Source: Watersipora subatra (lineage: Eukaryota; Bryozoa; Gymnolaemata; Cheilostomatida; Watersiporidae). From it: a stretch of DNA of 64,000 nt. The notes beneath the pieces were generated by a model. It saw only the letters and a list, made by a program, of their open reading frames with translations, did no database searches and was not told the DNA's origin. The DNA is taken from contig NC_088717.1 in the NCBI RefSeq assembly GCF_963576615.1, forward strand, positions 39,138,302 to 39,202,301, read 5' to 3'. The translations under genes and the position numbers were made by a program. Positions 1 through 13,000 of this stretch are shown here, in pieces; the first letter of the stretch is position 1, and each line of letters begins with the position of its first letter.

Positions 1-965
1 AAAGTTTTGCTACAAATGTCTGAAATAGGCTGCTTTAAGCATCGTGATTGCTGCTGACACATCAACAAACCTATTTGCCAGCTCTAGGAAGTTTTAAGTT
101 TTCCAATAATTACTTTGTAATTTAGCTGCTGATTTTTATGTGACATTTTGATGGGATTAAAGATCAACTTTCTTACCCCCAGATAATCCTTTTTACCTGC
201 CACACTTTGGATGGAATCATAATGTTGATAAATAGTTTTATTTGACTGAATTAGACAGCAATTTGAAAGTCTATTCATATAGATATCATTTCAATTTCTA
301 ATTTTCTAATTCTGCCAATAAATGTCCATACAGAAGCAGTTTGAAATATCTGTAGGAACAAAAGCATGAAATTCTAAGGTATGCTAAACTGTCATGCGGA
401 CCGCTGTACAGTAAGAGCCTATCAGTGTGAGTCTGTGCTTCAGCAGATTTATTACTTATAAATTTTAACTTGTCTCGCTATGAACTGTCGAGGCACACAA
501 CCCTTTCATTTCTTTTTTGCTTCTGCGCGCCAGTAAAATATTTATCAATAGTCACATGAGCAACAAACTGGATACATTTCATCAGATAAGATAACTGCAT
601 ATAACAATGGCAATTATTTTCACCATGATAGGACGAAGCTTGCATACACCAGACGTCAGACACGTAATCCTTGACCTCGACTCTTACTGTTAGAAATCAT
701 TGAATCTGGCATCGCAATCATCCAACAGCCAAGGCGGAAGGTCACTTTAACAAAATAGTAGTACAGTTTATAAACTAAGCGTGCCTAGTCCACTTGATGG
801 GACTATTATGAATACAAAGCCATTCGCTTTCCATTGTTTATCGGTGATACTAGCAGACCCAAGCATTGATAATCAGTTTTGCCGGACAAGCCACATGGGA
901 CTGCTCAATTTGTCAAAACAATCTGCGTGAGGTTACTTCTCGGTGCCCTCATTGACTCCTATGCT
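1..965. other. Upstream region of the mucolipin gene
   Basis: AT-rich DNA without a recognisable exon or element. The promoter and 5' untranslated region of the mucolipin gene should lie here or further left, but I see no clear TATA box or initiator that I would defend. Confidence 0.35.
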
Positions 966-1074
966 ATGGCTGAATCTGCTAGGGCAGCTACTTCAGGAGT
1001 GACTATAAGAGAGTTACCACCGGCAGCGAGCTTACAAATGGATAGCATAGAGGCAGCTGGTGATGTGCCAAAAA
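966..1074 (+). CDS. Mucolipin exon 1 (initiator, cytosolic N-terminus)
   Basis: Encodes residues 1-36, beginning [12 protein letters not shown], and ends in phase 1 at the donor gtaggt. The frame has a stop at 870-872 and no earlier Met, so this Met is the best start. The segment is poorly conserved in the family, so this exon is supported by phase and position rather than homology. Confidence 0.7.
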
Positions 1075-4000
1075 GTAGGTATTTTATATTTATTACGAGT
1101 TGATAGGAGAAAGCTGGAGGTAAACTGCTGTAAAACTGGGTAAACTAAGAGGTATTAGAAAGCGTTACAGTTAGCAACAGTTTTGTACCACTCTCTTGGA
1201 GAGCACGCTAAAGGCAAAGAGTGCAAGCATCATTTTTTGTGATGTTTATTAAAAGTGTAGTTCAATTTCTATATATGTTATTTTGTAATTAATTGAAAAA
1301 TGTGATTACTTCATATTAATTTACAGCGACTTGATTTGTGTTACAAATCGAATAACTTTTTTTATTAGGTTCAAATTTGATTTTTAAACATACTTTCTGA
1401 CAATTAGTCAGCCAATCCAAATGAAGTACTGCTAATTTACATGAATTTGCTATCATTCACAGCTGCCTCTGACCTGATGGATGTAGTGTTAACACTCGGA
1501 CTGATGAAAAATAACGCGGCTGAATGCTTTTCATTTTTAGATATATTCAGTATCAAAATTCAAAGTTTCACATGTTTGCAAATAGAGTATTTTTAATAAG
1601 ATGATTTCATAACCTGAAGCATTTGATCAAGTTATGGTATGGGGTACTAAGCAGCATGAGTTCCTTACACCAAAACAACAGAGCCTTCTTATACTAGCCA
1701 AAGTAGGAAGATCCTAACAGTATTAAAGGAGAATTATAACCCACAGTAATCCGGTACTCGCTGTGAACACAAGTTTGTCTACATATTTGATTCTACAACA
1801 TCTTTAGCATACAATTTTCACTATATTTGGTAAAATATATTTGGCAAAAATATAATTTTAAGCAAAAGGAAGTTTATGATTTTAAACATACATTATTTGT
1901 TGCTATGATCTTGTGGCTAGGACATGGCAGACACCAATTTCAGCGCAAGAGGCCATCATCCGTCAACATACGGAGCATGCATGGACAAATGGACGGTGAT
2001 GAGACGGCAAAGCTGAAAGTGTATTATCAAAGTGATAGCAAAGTGTCACTTGAACAGGTAATCAGTCAATGAAGTGAATGTAGATAGTTGAAAGCTGGCT
2101 TTTCCTGCTGGGCTGATTGCAAATTGGCACGATATGTGCTGTGATGAAAAGCCTCCGCGTTTTTTCCTAAAATCTGCGTTGACAAACAGGAACTACGGAA
2201 AGTTTTCCTGAAGGTAAATTACAGTTCATACCTAAGCCTCATTTTTTCGCTGTAAAAAGTTCCAAAATATTGTTTTTTCTAAATCTTTTGGAGACATTTC
2301 AAACCAGAATCTTTTACTTCATGTTTATTCTGCTTATATCACTCTTTTTTATATCGTTCGTTTCAGTTAGACAATCTACGAACTAGTCTCAAAAACTTCT
2401 ATGATACTCCTTGTGAGAAATGGAAGTCAAAACCAAGAAAGTTTCCCTTTAAACTGCTCCTACAGCTACTAAAGGTGGCAGTTGTCACTATTCAGGTAGA
2501 TTATTCTTTCTCGACATAATTAATTAAGTCTTTCAGACTCGGCAGTCGTAGGTTATTTTTATCACTGAAGCAAATTTATGAAGTTGAAGGTTGTTCATGC
2601 CTTGCATTTGTAGACTGTATACAGACAACTTCAATACTCTCAGATACAATTATAACTAGCATTGATTACACAAATTATTAAATCAATGTTGCTTATTTTT
2701 GTCACATCACAGAAGATATAACAACATATGAATGCGTTATCTGTACATTCTCTTATGTAATGGGCTTTATAAATCATTACTACTCATTTAGATAATAACC
2801 TTTGCTGAAGAACGGTCATCCTTTGAGAGGTTTTCTCAAAGAAACCAAATATCATTTCACCACTTGTTCCTCAAAGATTGGGATTCAGGTCGAGAAGTCC
2901 CACCATATCCTCCTGGTAAGTTTGTGACAGGAAGCTAGAAAATGGCTATAAGGTTATAAAGCTATAGGAAAGTATTTTATGACAATGTTAGTGAATGTAT
3001 GTACATGTCAAATGGCACAGCTATAGGCTATAAGGAAGTATTTTTATAACAATGTTAGTGAATGTATATAGACCTACATGTCAAATGGCACAGTTACAGC
3101 CTATAAGGAAGTGTGTTTATGATAAGATAAGAGAAACACTATGTTTCCATGATGCGCAGTGCTTCGATGCAGCCCCCTCCGAAGTCGAGGGGATTGTAAG
3201 TTTCCATGCTGCCCAGGGGTTTTCAGCAAATTAGCCAAAGAAGAGAAATTGTATAAATCAAATCGCTGGGTGAAGACATAGAATCGATCACGGATATTGA
3301 ACGTCAGAAACGGTTTTTTTATGCTTCTGTTGTTACCTATAATACTTTTATTTACAATACACATTCACAAGGTTTTACAAACCATAACACAATTTTTACA
3401 AAGTAATATATTTTAATAGGTATTTTTAAGTATTATATTATTTAAATGTTACTATAGGACTTGCCATTTATTTTTCGAAAAGTGTTGGCATCGATAACAA
3501 AGTCCAGGAAAGTTGTCACCTCATCATCCTCGTGGCGTGGGTGCAGACCATAATTAAATTTAAGTGAAAGAAAATTGGAAGATTAGAAAAAACAAGATAA
3601 GCAAGATAGCATTTGTACTAGTTTATGGCCCTCGATGAATCTGCCTACACAGCAATGCGTAGCGCAGAGAGCTATGCGCAGCCACTGCGCAACTGCCGTT
3701 TCCTTGCCGCGAAATTGCACTGGCTTCGCACTGATCAGTGCGCAGTGATTTCAGTGAGAAGACGCCGTTTCCATGATTCGGAGAGGGCGCAACTCCGAAG
3801 CACTGCGCATCATGGAAACATAGTGAATGTACATGCTAATTAATACAAAATCTTGGAACTTTATGATAACAAAGTGGCTCATTACCATGAGAATCAGTGA
3901 CGGACAACTATAAATGCTGCTAACAAGCCGTTCATAGTAGAATTATGATATTAAGATGCCTGCATAACAGTGTGGTGACTATGCATGCGATGTATGTATA

Positions 4001-7000
4001 CATAGGCAGTCAGTAGGGATACATAGTGAGTAGGTAAATATGTAATACACGTATACATAGTCAGTCAGTAGGGATACATAGTGAGTAGGTAAATATGTAA
4101 TACATGTATACATAGTCAGTCAGTAGGGATACATAGTGAGTACGTAAATATGTAATACATGTATACATAGACAGTCAGTAGGGATACATAGTGAGTAGGT
4201 AAATATGTAATACATGTATACATAGTCAGTCAGTAGGGATACATAGTGAGTACGTAAATATGTAATACATGTATACATAGACAGTCAGTAGGGATACATA
4301 GTGAGTAGGTGAATATGTAATACATGTATACATAGACAGTCAGTAGGGATAGATAGTGAGTAGGTGAATATGTAATACATGTATACATGGACAGTCAGTA
4401 GGGATACATAGTGAGTAGGTAAATATGCAATACATGTATACATAGCCAATAATGGCTAAATGCTATTGGTGTTTACTGTCTGGCAGCAGCACATTAGTTT
4501 AAATACATGTACATCACTGGTGCTCCAACAACCTATTAAGTTTACAATTAGGTCGTCCTATTTTATATCTCGCACATTCAACTATAGAAAGATCGATGTC
4601 AATAACTCATTCTAAAAATGCATCGCAACAGCTGACCCAGTTGTGGATATTCTCAATAGCCATTAAAATTTTACAAGCAAGCTGTTGCATAGTTGCTTTT
4701 GAAATTTGACTCGTGCAAGCAACGCTTGTTTATATGATTTACGGACAGCGCCTGTTTTAATGAACTGGTGGACGATTGATTGTACGATTTGTTACACAGT
4801 TGTTATACAGGTGGTCATATACAAATAGTGGTTTGATGGCTAAATTTAGTGACATTTTATAAATCTAAGGATGTGCTGAAGGTGCAGTGACATGTCATAA
4901 GTCTGACATATTGTAGCTCAATTATATGTTATAGGTCAGTAGTATAATGGTCATTTGGTGAGTGACATATAATAAATCTGTGATATCTTATAGGTAAATG
5001 TGTGTTAAAGCAGTTATTTGCTACAGAACTTAGGATGTATTATACAGCTAGGGTTGTGCATTGCTATTGTGATATGCTTTAGGTCATGACCGCAGGTCTA
5101 CAGTTCATAGCCTACCATTCAGATGATAACATATCAATTGACTGGTAGCTTATCTATATTCTGGTAGCACTATTTTACTAAAATGTATTTTTCTAAGGGT
5201 GTGCTTTTCGTGGTATTTCAAAGTCTCATGCTTCGTGGTGACAGACACTAAATACCTGTCAATATACACGTAGTCGCACTTCTATCACTCTCCATCATGC
5301 TTGACAAAAAATACAAAGCTGTGAGCCAATGTTTGCATAGTTTGTTTATTTTTTCTAAGCTTGCAAAAATTGTATAGCTGCTTTGAGCCATAGGTGCATT
5401 GTTCCACTGCTCCCCTTTCGTTGCCAATGTCCAATCTGAATGATAAGCTTGTTTATAACTTAACGCTCCTCTGAGTGATAATCTCTAAGCTGGGCATCAT
5501 AAACTGAGTCACCTGTCATTTTCCCCAAAGCAACTCTGGTAGCTTGCTAGCTGTTGCAATATGTGGTATGAGTACAGAGCGCTTGAATGGCTGTTGTTAT
5601 GAACTTAGAGTTTGCAAATAGTGCATCAAAACATATAAATGTTAATTTTTATTGCTTATAAAATTATGTTGTTTGTCTAATATAGACATTTACATACTCT
5701 CAATAAGAAAGCCATATGTTGCAATTCTAATGCACCGTTAAAACAAAATCGATTTGTAAATTTTGGGTTTTAGTAAAAAATGTTATAGCAAACAGTGAAT
5801 TAAGGTCAAAAACGCCAGTTTGATGCAGTTTTTATTTTATTAGATGCAAACATGTCTGTTTTGATTGGCTCAGATGCACACTCACTTAAGCATTGTTGTT
5901 GTGATTGGCTCATATACTCTTTCACTTAAACATCTCTGTTGTGATTGGATCATAGACTCACTCACTTAGAAATGTCTGTTGTGATTGGATCATAGACTCA
6001 CTCACTTAGACATGTCTGTTGTGATAGGATCATAGACTCAATTAAACATATCTGTTGTGATTGGATCATAGACTCACTCACTTAGACATGTCTGTTGTGA
6101 TTTTTCCAAATTTTTAATCCATACAGTGAGTCATAACTAAAGTTCTTGTATCATGCTCTAGCTAGCAGGAACAAGGAACTTAAAAATGTATTTTAATCAA
6201 AAGACACCGCTGTGCAAATTTACTTTGTCTTTATACTAAAGAGTTGAATGAGCTACTACACCATTTAAATTGAACAGGAGTTCCATTGTCTAAAAGACAA
6301 TAGAGGAGAGCGTTATTCTTACTACTCACAGGCTAGTTAGCTATCCTACATTGTTGAAGAATTTCTCCAATATTTTGCAGCCTCTGGACCTTACGCGGTG
6401 TATTCCCGAAGCGAACTATATGAACACATTAACCATGTACTTTACCAGGTAGGTCTGTAGAGCACTATTTGACTTTATAAACTATTGTTGTTGCAACTTT
6501 CTACAGTGATTAGCCAATCAAACCTTATTTAGCGCTCTTAAAATTCAGATCAAACCATTCATCAAGTATATAACTTGATTTGTCAAGGTATAACTTGTAG
6601 AATTATTGGATGAAAACTCTTAAAAGTCAAATAGAAACAGCACTGCTCATCTGCAAAAATCTCTCTCAAAATCGCATGTCTAATAAAAATAACTATTTTC
6701 TCAATCTAAAAAAATTATCACCTCTCCAAACAATACATCAAACTTTCATGTTTTTCAAAAGAACATCTTTTGTAGGATACTGTTCAAAAATTACAGTTTT
6801 TGAAATATTTGCACTCTATCACTGCTCTTTTGTTAACTTTGATTCCTCTAAAGCTGTAAACATCATAATAAAAACGGAGCCATTTGTAAAATATTTTATA
6901 GCAAAGAAGACAACTCCTTAGCTTGAGTTAATCACAAATTCATTTGCATTGATCACTGGCATTAGAGTGGTTTTGTATAGAGCTAATAAAAATTGATAAC

Positions 7001-10000
7001 TAAAACTTGGCCTTATTAAATTAGTAGAATCAGTTACATTAGTGTAATATCATCATTTGAATCCAACAACTTGCTATTTTTTTTCATGAAGCATGCTAGG
7101 CATTTCACAGTAGGTGTCCTATTTGCAATCGTGTGATAATGCTATAAGTGAAAAAATACAGGAAGTGAAATAGAAGTGTATCATTTTCATACGATCATAA
7201 AGGGCCAAAGTTAAATTCACTTTTAGTTGCAGACGATTAAGCTCTGTTCACGGTTAAGTCATTAACATTGTACTAGTGATTAAAGAAGCCAAATGTGATT
7301 AACTGATCAGCGATCTATCACAATGTATTGCGTATGACAGTAGTATTTTTATGAGTGTGGAAGAAGAGTTAATACATTAATACTTTTTTGAATGAACTTA
7401 TGAATGCAGTTGAAAAGTTCCCAATCTTACATACAGTATTACAGGTTTGAAAAGGTGTCACTGACAGATTTTCGCCGAATTCCGAATGATACCGTCAATA
7501 TGACTGCTCTATATTATGAAAAGGCGGAACTGTATCCACTGGATAAGAACTTCTATGTTTACCCAGAAGTCTGTAAGTAGTAACTGTCATTCTAAAGTAA
7601 AAATTCTAACTTAAATCGATTTTGTGTCGTCTATAAAAAATGATAAGCTTCATTTCAATTATGCTGCAGTCTTCCGATAGAGTCTGTCTGATTATACCGC
7701 TGGTCAAGATTTCTCCTTATTTATGGCTCCTTATTCATTTTTCCATATTCATGTTAAGATCAGACATGACAAGCGCTACAGTAAAAATGTTCACAACTAG
7801 AACAGCTATCATCTCTAAAACATTAGTCCATAACAGCTGTAATCTATACCAGGGATCGCTAAACATATTATGGACATGTTTCCTTTTTCATATCCATTTC
7901 CATAAACATAAATATTTCCATAATTTTGTGGAAATGGATAAGGAAATTTTTTTTAGAAATATGGAAATGTTATGGAAATAGAAATAATATGCAAACAAAT
8001 TATGGAAATGGTATGGAAATAAAAATAATACGGAAATGAATTATGGAAATGTTATGGAAATGGAAATAATATGGAAATGAGTTATGGAAATGTTATGGAA
8101 AAGGAAATTATATGGAAATGAGTTATGGAAATAGAAGTAATATGGAAATGAAATAGGGAAATGTTATGGAAAAGGAAATTATATGGAAATGAGTTATGGA
8201 AATGGAAGTAATATGGAAATGAAATAGGGAAATGTTATGGAAATGGAATTAATATGGAAATGAATTATGGAAATGTTATCGAAATGGAAATAATATAGAA
8301 ATGAGTTATGGAAATGTTATGGAAAAGGAAATTATATGGAAATGAGTTATGGAAATGGTGTGTGTGCGTGCGTGCGCGCGTGCGTGCGTGTGTGTGCGTG
8401 TGCGTGCGTGTGTGTGCGTGTGTGTGTGTGCGTATATGTGTGTATGCGTGTGTGCGTATATGTGTGTGTATGTGTGTGTGTGTGCGTGCCTGCGTGCGTG
8501 TGCGTGCGTGTGTGTGTGTGTATGTGTGTATATGTGTATATGTGTGTATGTGTGTATGTGTGTATATGTGTGTATGTGTGTATATGTATATATGTATATG
8601 TGTGTATATGTATATATGTATACATATGTATATATATGTATGTATATATGTATGTATATATGTATGTATATACGTATGTATATATGTATGTATATACGTA
8701 TGTATATATACATGTATCATGAAAGCTATAATATCCCCTGTTAGTCCACATTAGCACTACTCTATAACTACTTGTACAGGATTTAAGCTGCTGGTGGTCT
8801 ACTGCATTTACCTACCTAACAAGCAGTTAGCTAAATACCGTAGATTGTTACAAAGTAGACCTTTTACAAATAGAGGTAAAAGTTGAAGCTTTTAAACCAC
8901 TTGGTATACCATATATTACACTTTTCTAAATGAAGTTAACCAGGGTTGTGTGTTTTTGGAAAGTAATGCTCTACCTGATTATTATTTAGCACCAAAGTTT
9001 GAAGGATTAGTCTTACCGGAGAGCATTGGAGAAAATTGCACAGATTTTGAAGATGAAAACTGCTATGATGTGAGCAAGTACCTCGATGAACAAAATGAGA
9101 CAATTGATTTTGCAAGGTCTAGTATTTCAGATTTGTTTTACTATGTTATGGCATTAGTTCGGCAAATACATTAGCTACAGCTTCAATTGCCAATAGATAC
9201 ATTACCTACAGCTGCAATAATCAATAAATACATTACCTACAGTTACAATAGTCAATAAATACATTAGCTATAACTGCAATAATCAATAAATACATTACCT
9301 ACAACTGCAATAATCAATAAATGCATTACCTACAGTTACAATAGTCAATAAATACATTAGCTACAACTGCAATAGTCAAAAATTCTTTGCCTGAACCAAC
9401 TAAAATTTTCTAGCAATCCAACTTTGTATATTTTGTAGACTTACAGAGCTGAGGCTTCATATTACTTTAAACGGAATAAACGTCAAGCAGCCCGAGCATA
9501 ATCTACGCCGACCAATTGCAGATGTAGAGTGTGTACAGTTTAAAATAACAGTAAGTCTCACAAGCACATACGTACAATACATAAATCAACAGCCAAATAA
9601 ATGAACATTTATGTGAATAAAATAACTGAATCAACTGAAAAGAAGAAAGTTATTAAACTGAACGCGTAAGCAGTAGTGAGTACAACATGTAACAGACCTT
9701 TAACCCAATTAGTAATTATAGACATGTTAATTATAGCCTTAGTTCACGCCGGTGTATATTGTAGATTGTATATGATAACTCAGGAGGTAATGGAGAGACC
9801 CTAATCAATCTAAAAACTCTCCTAGACATGCGAACTTGCTATAAAGGTCAACCAACAGAGCAGCAAGTGCTGGAGAGTTCAGTGCGTGCCAGTAAGATCT
9901 TTGTTTACTTTTTTTTACTGGTTTGATCCTTTTTCTAAAAAAAGAATCAAACGAGATGACACTAAAATGAACTGCACATCTTTATTACTAATTCCATCCG

Positions 10001-13000
10001 AGTTCCGGTTGTCACTTGCATCACCAAGGCTACTCATTTACGGTAGATTTTCTATAGGAATATAGGAGATCTTGATCAATATAGTTGATCAAGATAATAA
10101 ATATTATATAATAATACAAGCAATAATATCAGCAATCAGCAATCAATATAGTTGATTCTTTTTCTAAAAAAAGAATCTTCAGTTTACAAGCAGAATTTCA
10201 AGTAGTAAGTCAATTTTTTGATGTAGTAATTGGAAAGATTAGCAGTTATACATTAAATTGCTTTAGTAAACACCTCTATTAAAGCATTTACTTTGCACCC
10301 ATTTTGACACTTTTATTTTACATATATTTTGTATAGATTTGTTATCGATTTTATGTAGCCATTAACATTGCATAGCTTGGTTGAACTACATGTATGTTAT
10401 GAAGTATAGCGATGCAACTGCTATTGCAGCAAAGCAAACTTTAGAAATAAATTTATAACTTTATGTAGTACGTGAAAAGGGATTTTTGGTCTAATCAATC
10501 TTATTAAAATACAGCTTTGGTCCCAAAAGCGTGTTCCAAACTGGAAGAATAACTTCATGTACCAATATGAGATGATAACTCTTAAAGGTTGACTTGCAGC
10601 AAAATTCACATTACAGTTATTTGGTATCAAAAGGTTCAACATGTCTTACTCTGCTGTGTTGTAGGTGCAGAATATGTGGAAATATTATTACAAGCGCTTG
10701 AAACCTAAAAAACGAACAGTTAATCGCCGCCATCACGAAACTGCCGTAGATTAGAATCTCTTTCCAAAACGGCTTTAATGGGACGTACTTGAACACGATA
10801 TGCTTCTGTTCACACTTTCATGCAACCTCATTCATCGAAATATTTTCACAAATATACTTCACACATTCAATAAAACCATATCTATTGTCCTTACATGTCT
10901 ATTTCATCATCATTGTAGTGCTGCCACTTTGAGCACTGATATCTCAAAACCTAGCATAAAAATTAGTTTAATTTTTTAACCTTAGCTCGAATGAGTGTAT
11001 ATCATACTTTGATAAACACGAGGAGTCTGTTGGTCACCTGTGATAGTCAAAAAATTCTGCAGAAATGGTTTGTGCCGTTTGGCAGAAAGTATGGGCCACA
11101 TGATCAGATTACGACTAAATTAATGACTAAACCAAGCTGAAACAAAACTGTAAAGTAGCGAGGGTCTACATTTAATAAGGGCTTTCCCTTTATCAACCTC
11201 TTAGCTTATGACGATCCAAAGTGTTTGTCATAAACTAGTGCTACGAGACGTTTTATATTGAGCTTTTATTGACCTTTCCATTCACTTAATAACATCACGT
11301 GTCAAAACAATAACCACATCGAGTTGAGTATGTCATTGAAATGAAGGGATTCCAACCTACTTCGTTTTCGTGATGGCTGCAATTAACTGTTCGTTTTTGA
11401 GCTTTTAAGAGCTTGTAATCACATTTCCACATACTTTGCACCTGCAACACAGCAGAGTAAGACATGGTGAATCTTTTGATATCATATAACTGTAATGTGA
11501 ATTTTGTTGTAAGTCAAAATTAACTATACTAACTGTAACAGCTATAATTGTGTTCGCTGTTTTTACTGCAATTACAATGATGTCATTATATTAGTTTGCT
11601 TCGTAGTTTTCCATCGTCTTTATAGTTTTTATAGCTTCATGCCTGTCGGTTGCAGTAAAAAATTGTGTTTAATAAGAGTAAGGTCTGTGAAACACCTGCA
11701 TATAAAAATCTACCCTTAATTCTTTCCATAAATAAATTATGCTGTTTTGTTACAAGCAATCAGGCTGACGGTTGTATCTTACGATCAAAACACAATCTCT
11801 GCACTAAAGATTGTTTTGAATAACTCTTAAAATCGCTTACTTGTAAGATATTTAAATCTCTAAAAAATGATACACAAAATTTATCAAAGTTTTACAACCA
11901 CCTGACTGATTTTGGCATACAGTAAAAATCTCATATAAAAGATTTTCATGCTTTTGCGAGATTAAACATTGTTAATCCAGACAGAATCTGCTTTCAGTTG
12001 TATTAAATACACAATTTTTATTCTCTAAAAACAATACTCTGCTGGTATGTGCCATATTGTATTCGTGTTTGCTTTTATTTTCTCTTTTAGACAATGAAGC
12101 TGCTACAATTGCTCTCGCTATGTTTGACGGAGTGGTTCTTCTGCTTTGTGCTGTTTCCTTTCTGTTGTCAGGCAGAAGTACCATTCACAGAATACAAAAG
12201 TGTAAGGTAAGAAAACTCCTAGTGTTATAATATGTTGTAGTTGAGAATATATCTCACTACTGCTCACAAGCAGAGTTAGATCAATCAATTTTAATAATTA
12301 AAGTTGTGATATATGTCAGTTAGTCAATAGAACCTCACAAAATTAAGCTTTTCTAACAGACGTCTCATTCTAAGAATGAATAAAGGAAAACTGGAAAGTA
12401 CTAACTGTAACAGCCATGATAAAGCTTGATAAAGATCATCAACATAAACCGGAGATCTAAACATTGTGTCTTTAAGTAAATATGTAAATAAGCAGCCTTG
12501 TTTTTTGCAGCATAGATTTTGTTGTGAAAAATGTGAAAACAATTGATTTGACTTGACACTGAAGGCTTAACTTAGCGTAAAATTACTGTAATCATGGACC
12601 CTATGCCAAGTTTAAGTGGTAAGACAAAAGGAAGAAGTTGTTGATAATAACAGACCAATAATACTACAGTTACTCTGCAGTAATTAAATTAAAAACTCAA
12701 TTTTTTACGTTGTAGAGTCAAAGGGGTGAGTTTGAGAAGATGTAGGAGTAGATTAGAATACTTACATGTATTTTACATGTATTTTTAAGCCTCGGCTTAC
12801 ATAAAATCCCTATAATTAAGCATATCATTTACTGTCTAAATGTATTATTTCATTGCCAATCAACCTGTTAAGCAAACGTAAATTGCATGCTTGTCAGATT
12901 TGACAACTGTTTGCAGAATGCCAACAACCTGTTCAAGAGCCACTATAACTACCAACTTACCATACCAGAAATGTCAGACTTCTTATCGGCGTGGTACATT

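Noticed and set aside
7445..7572. Alternative acceptor for mucolipin exon 6 at 7445
   Set aside because: It would place a TGA directly after the first codon; the cag at 7434-7436 keeps the frame and adds conserved residues.
8265..8757. Long open frames of His/Thr, Cys/Val or Tyr repeats on both strands
   Set aside because: Produced by the TG/TATG microsatellite; several overlapping frames are open at once.
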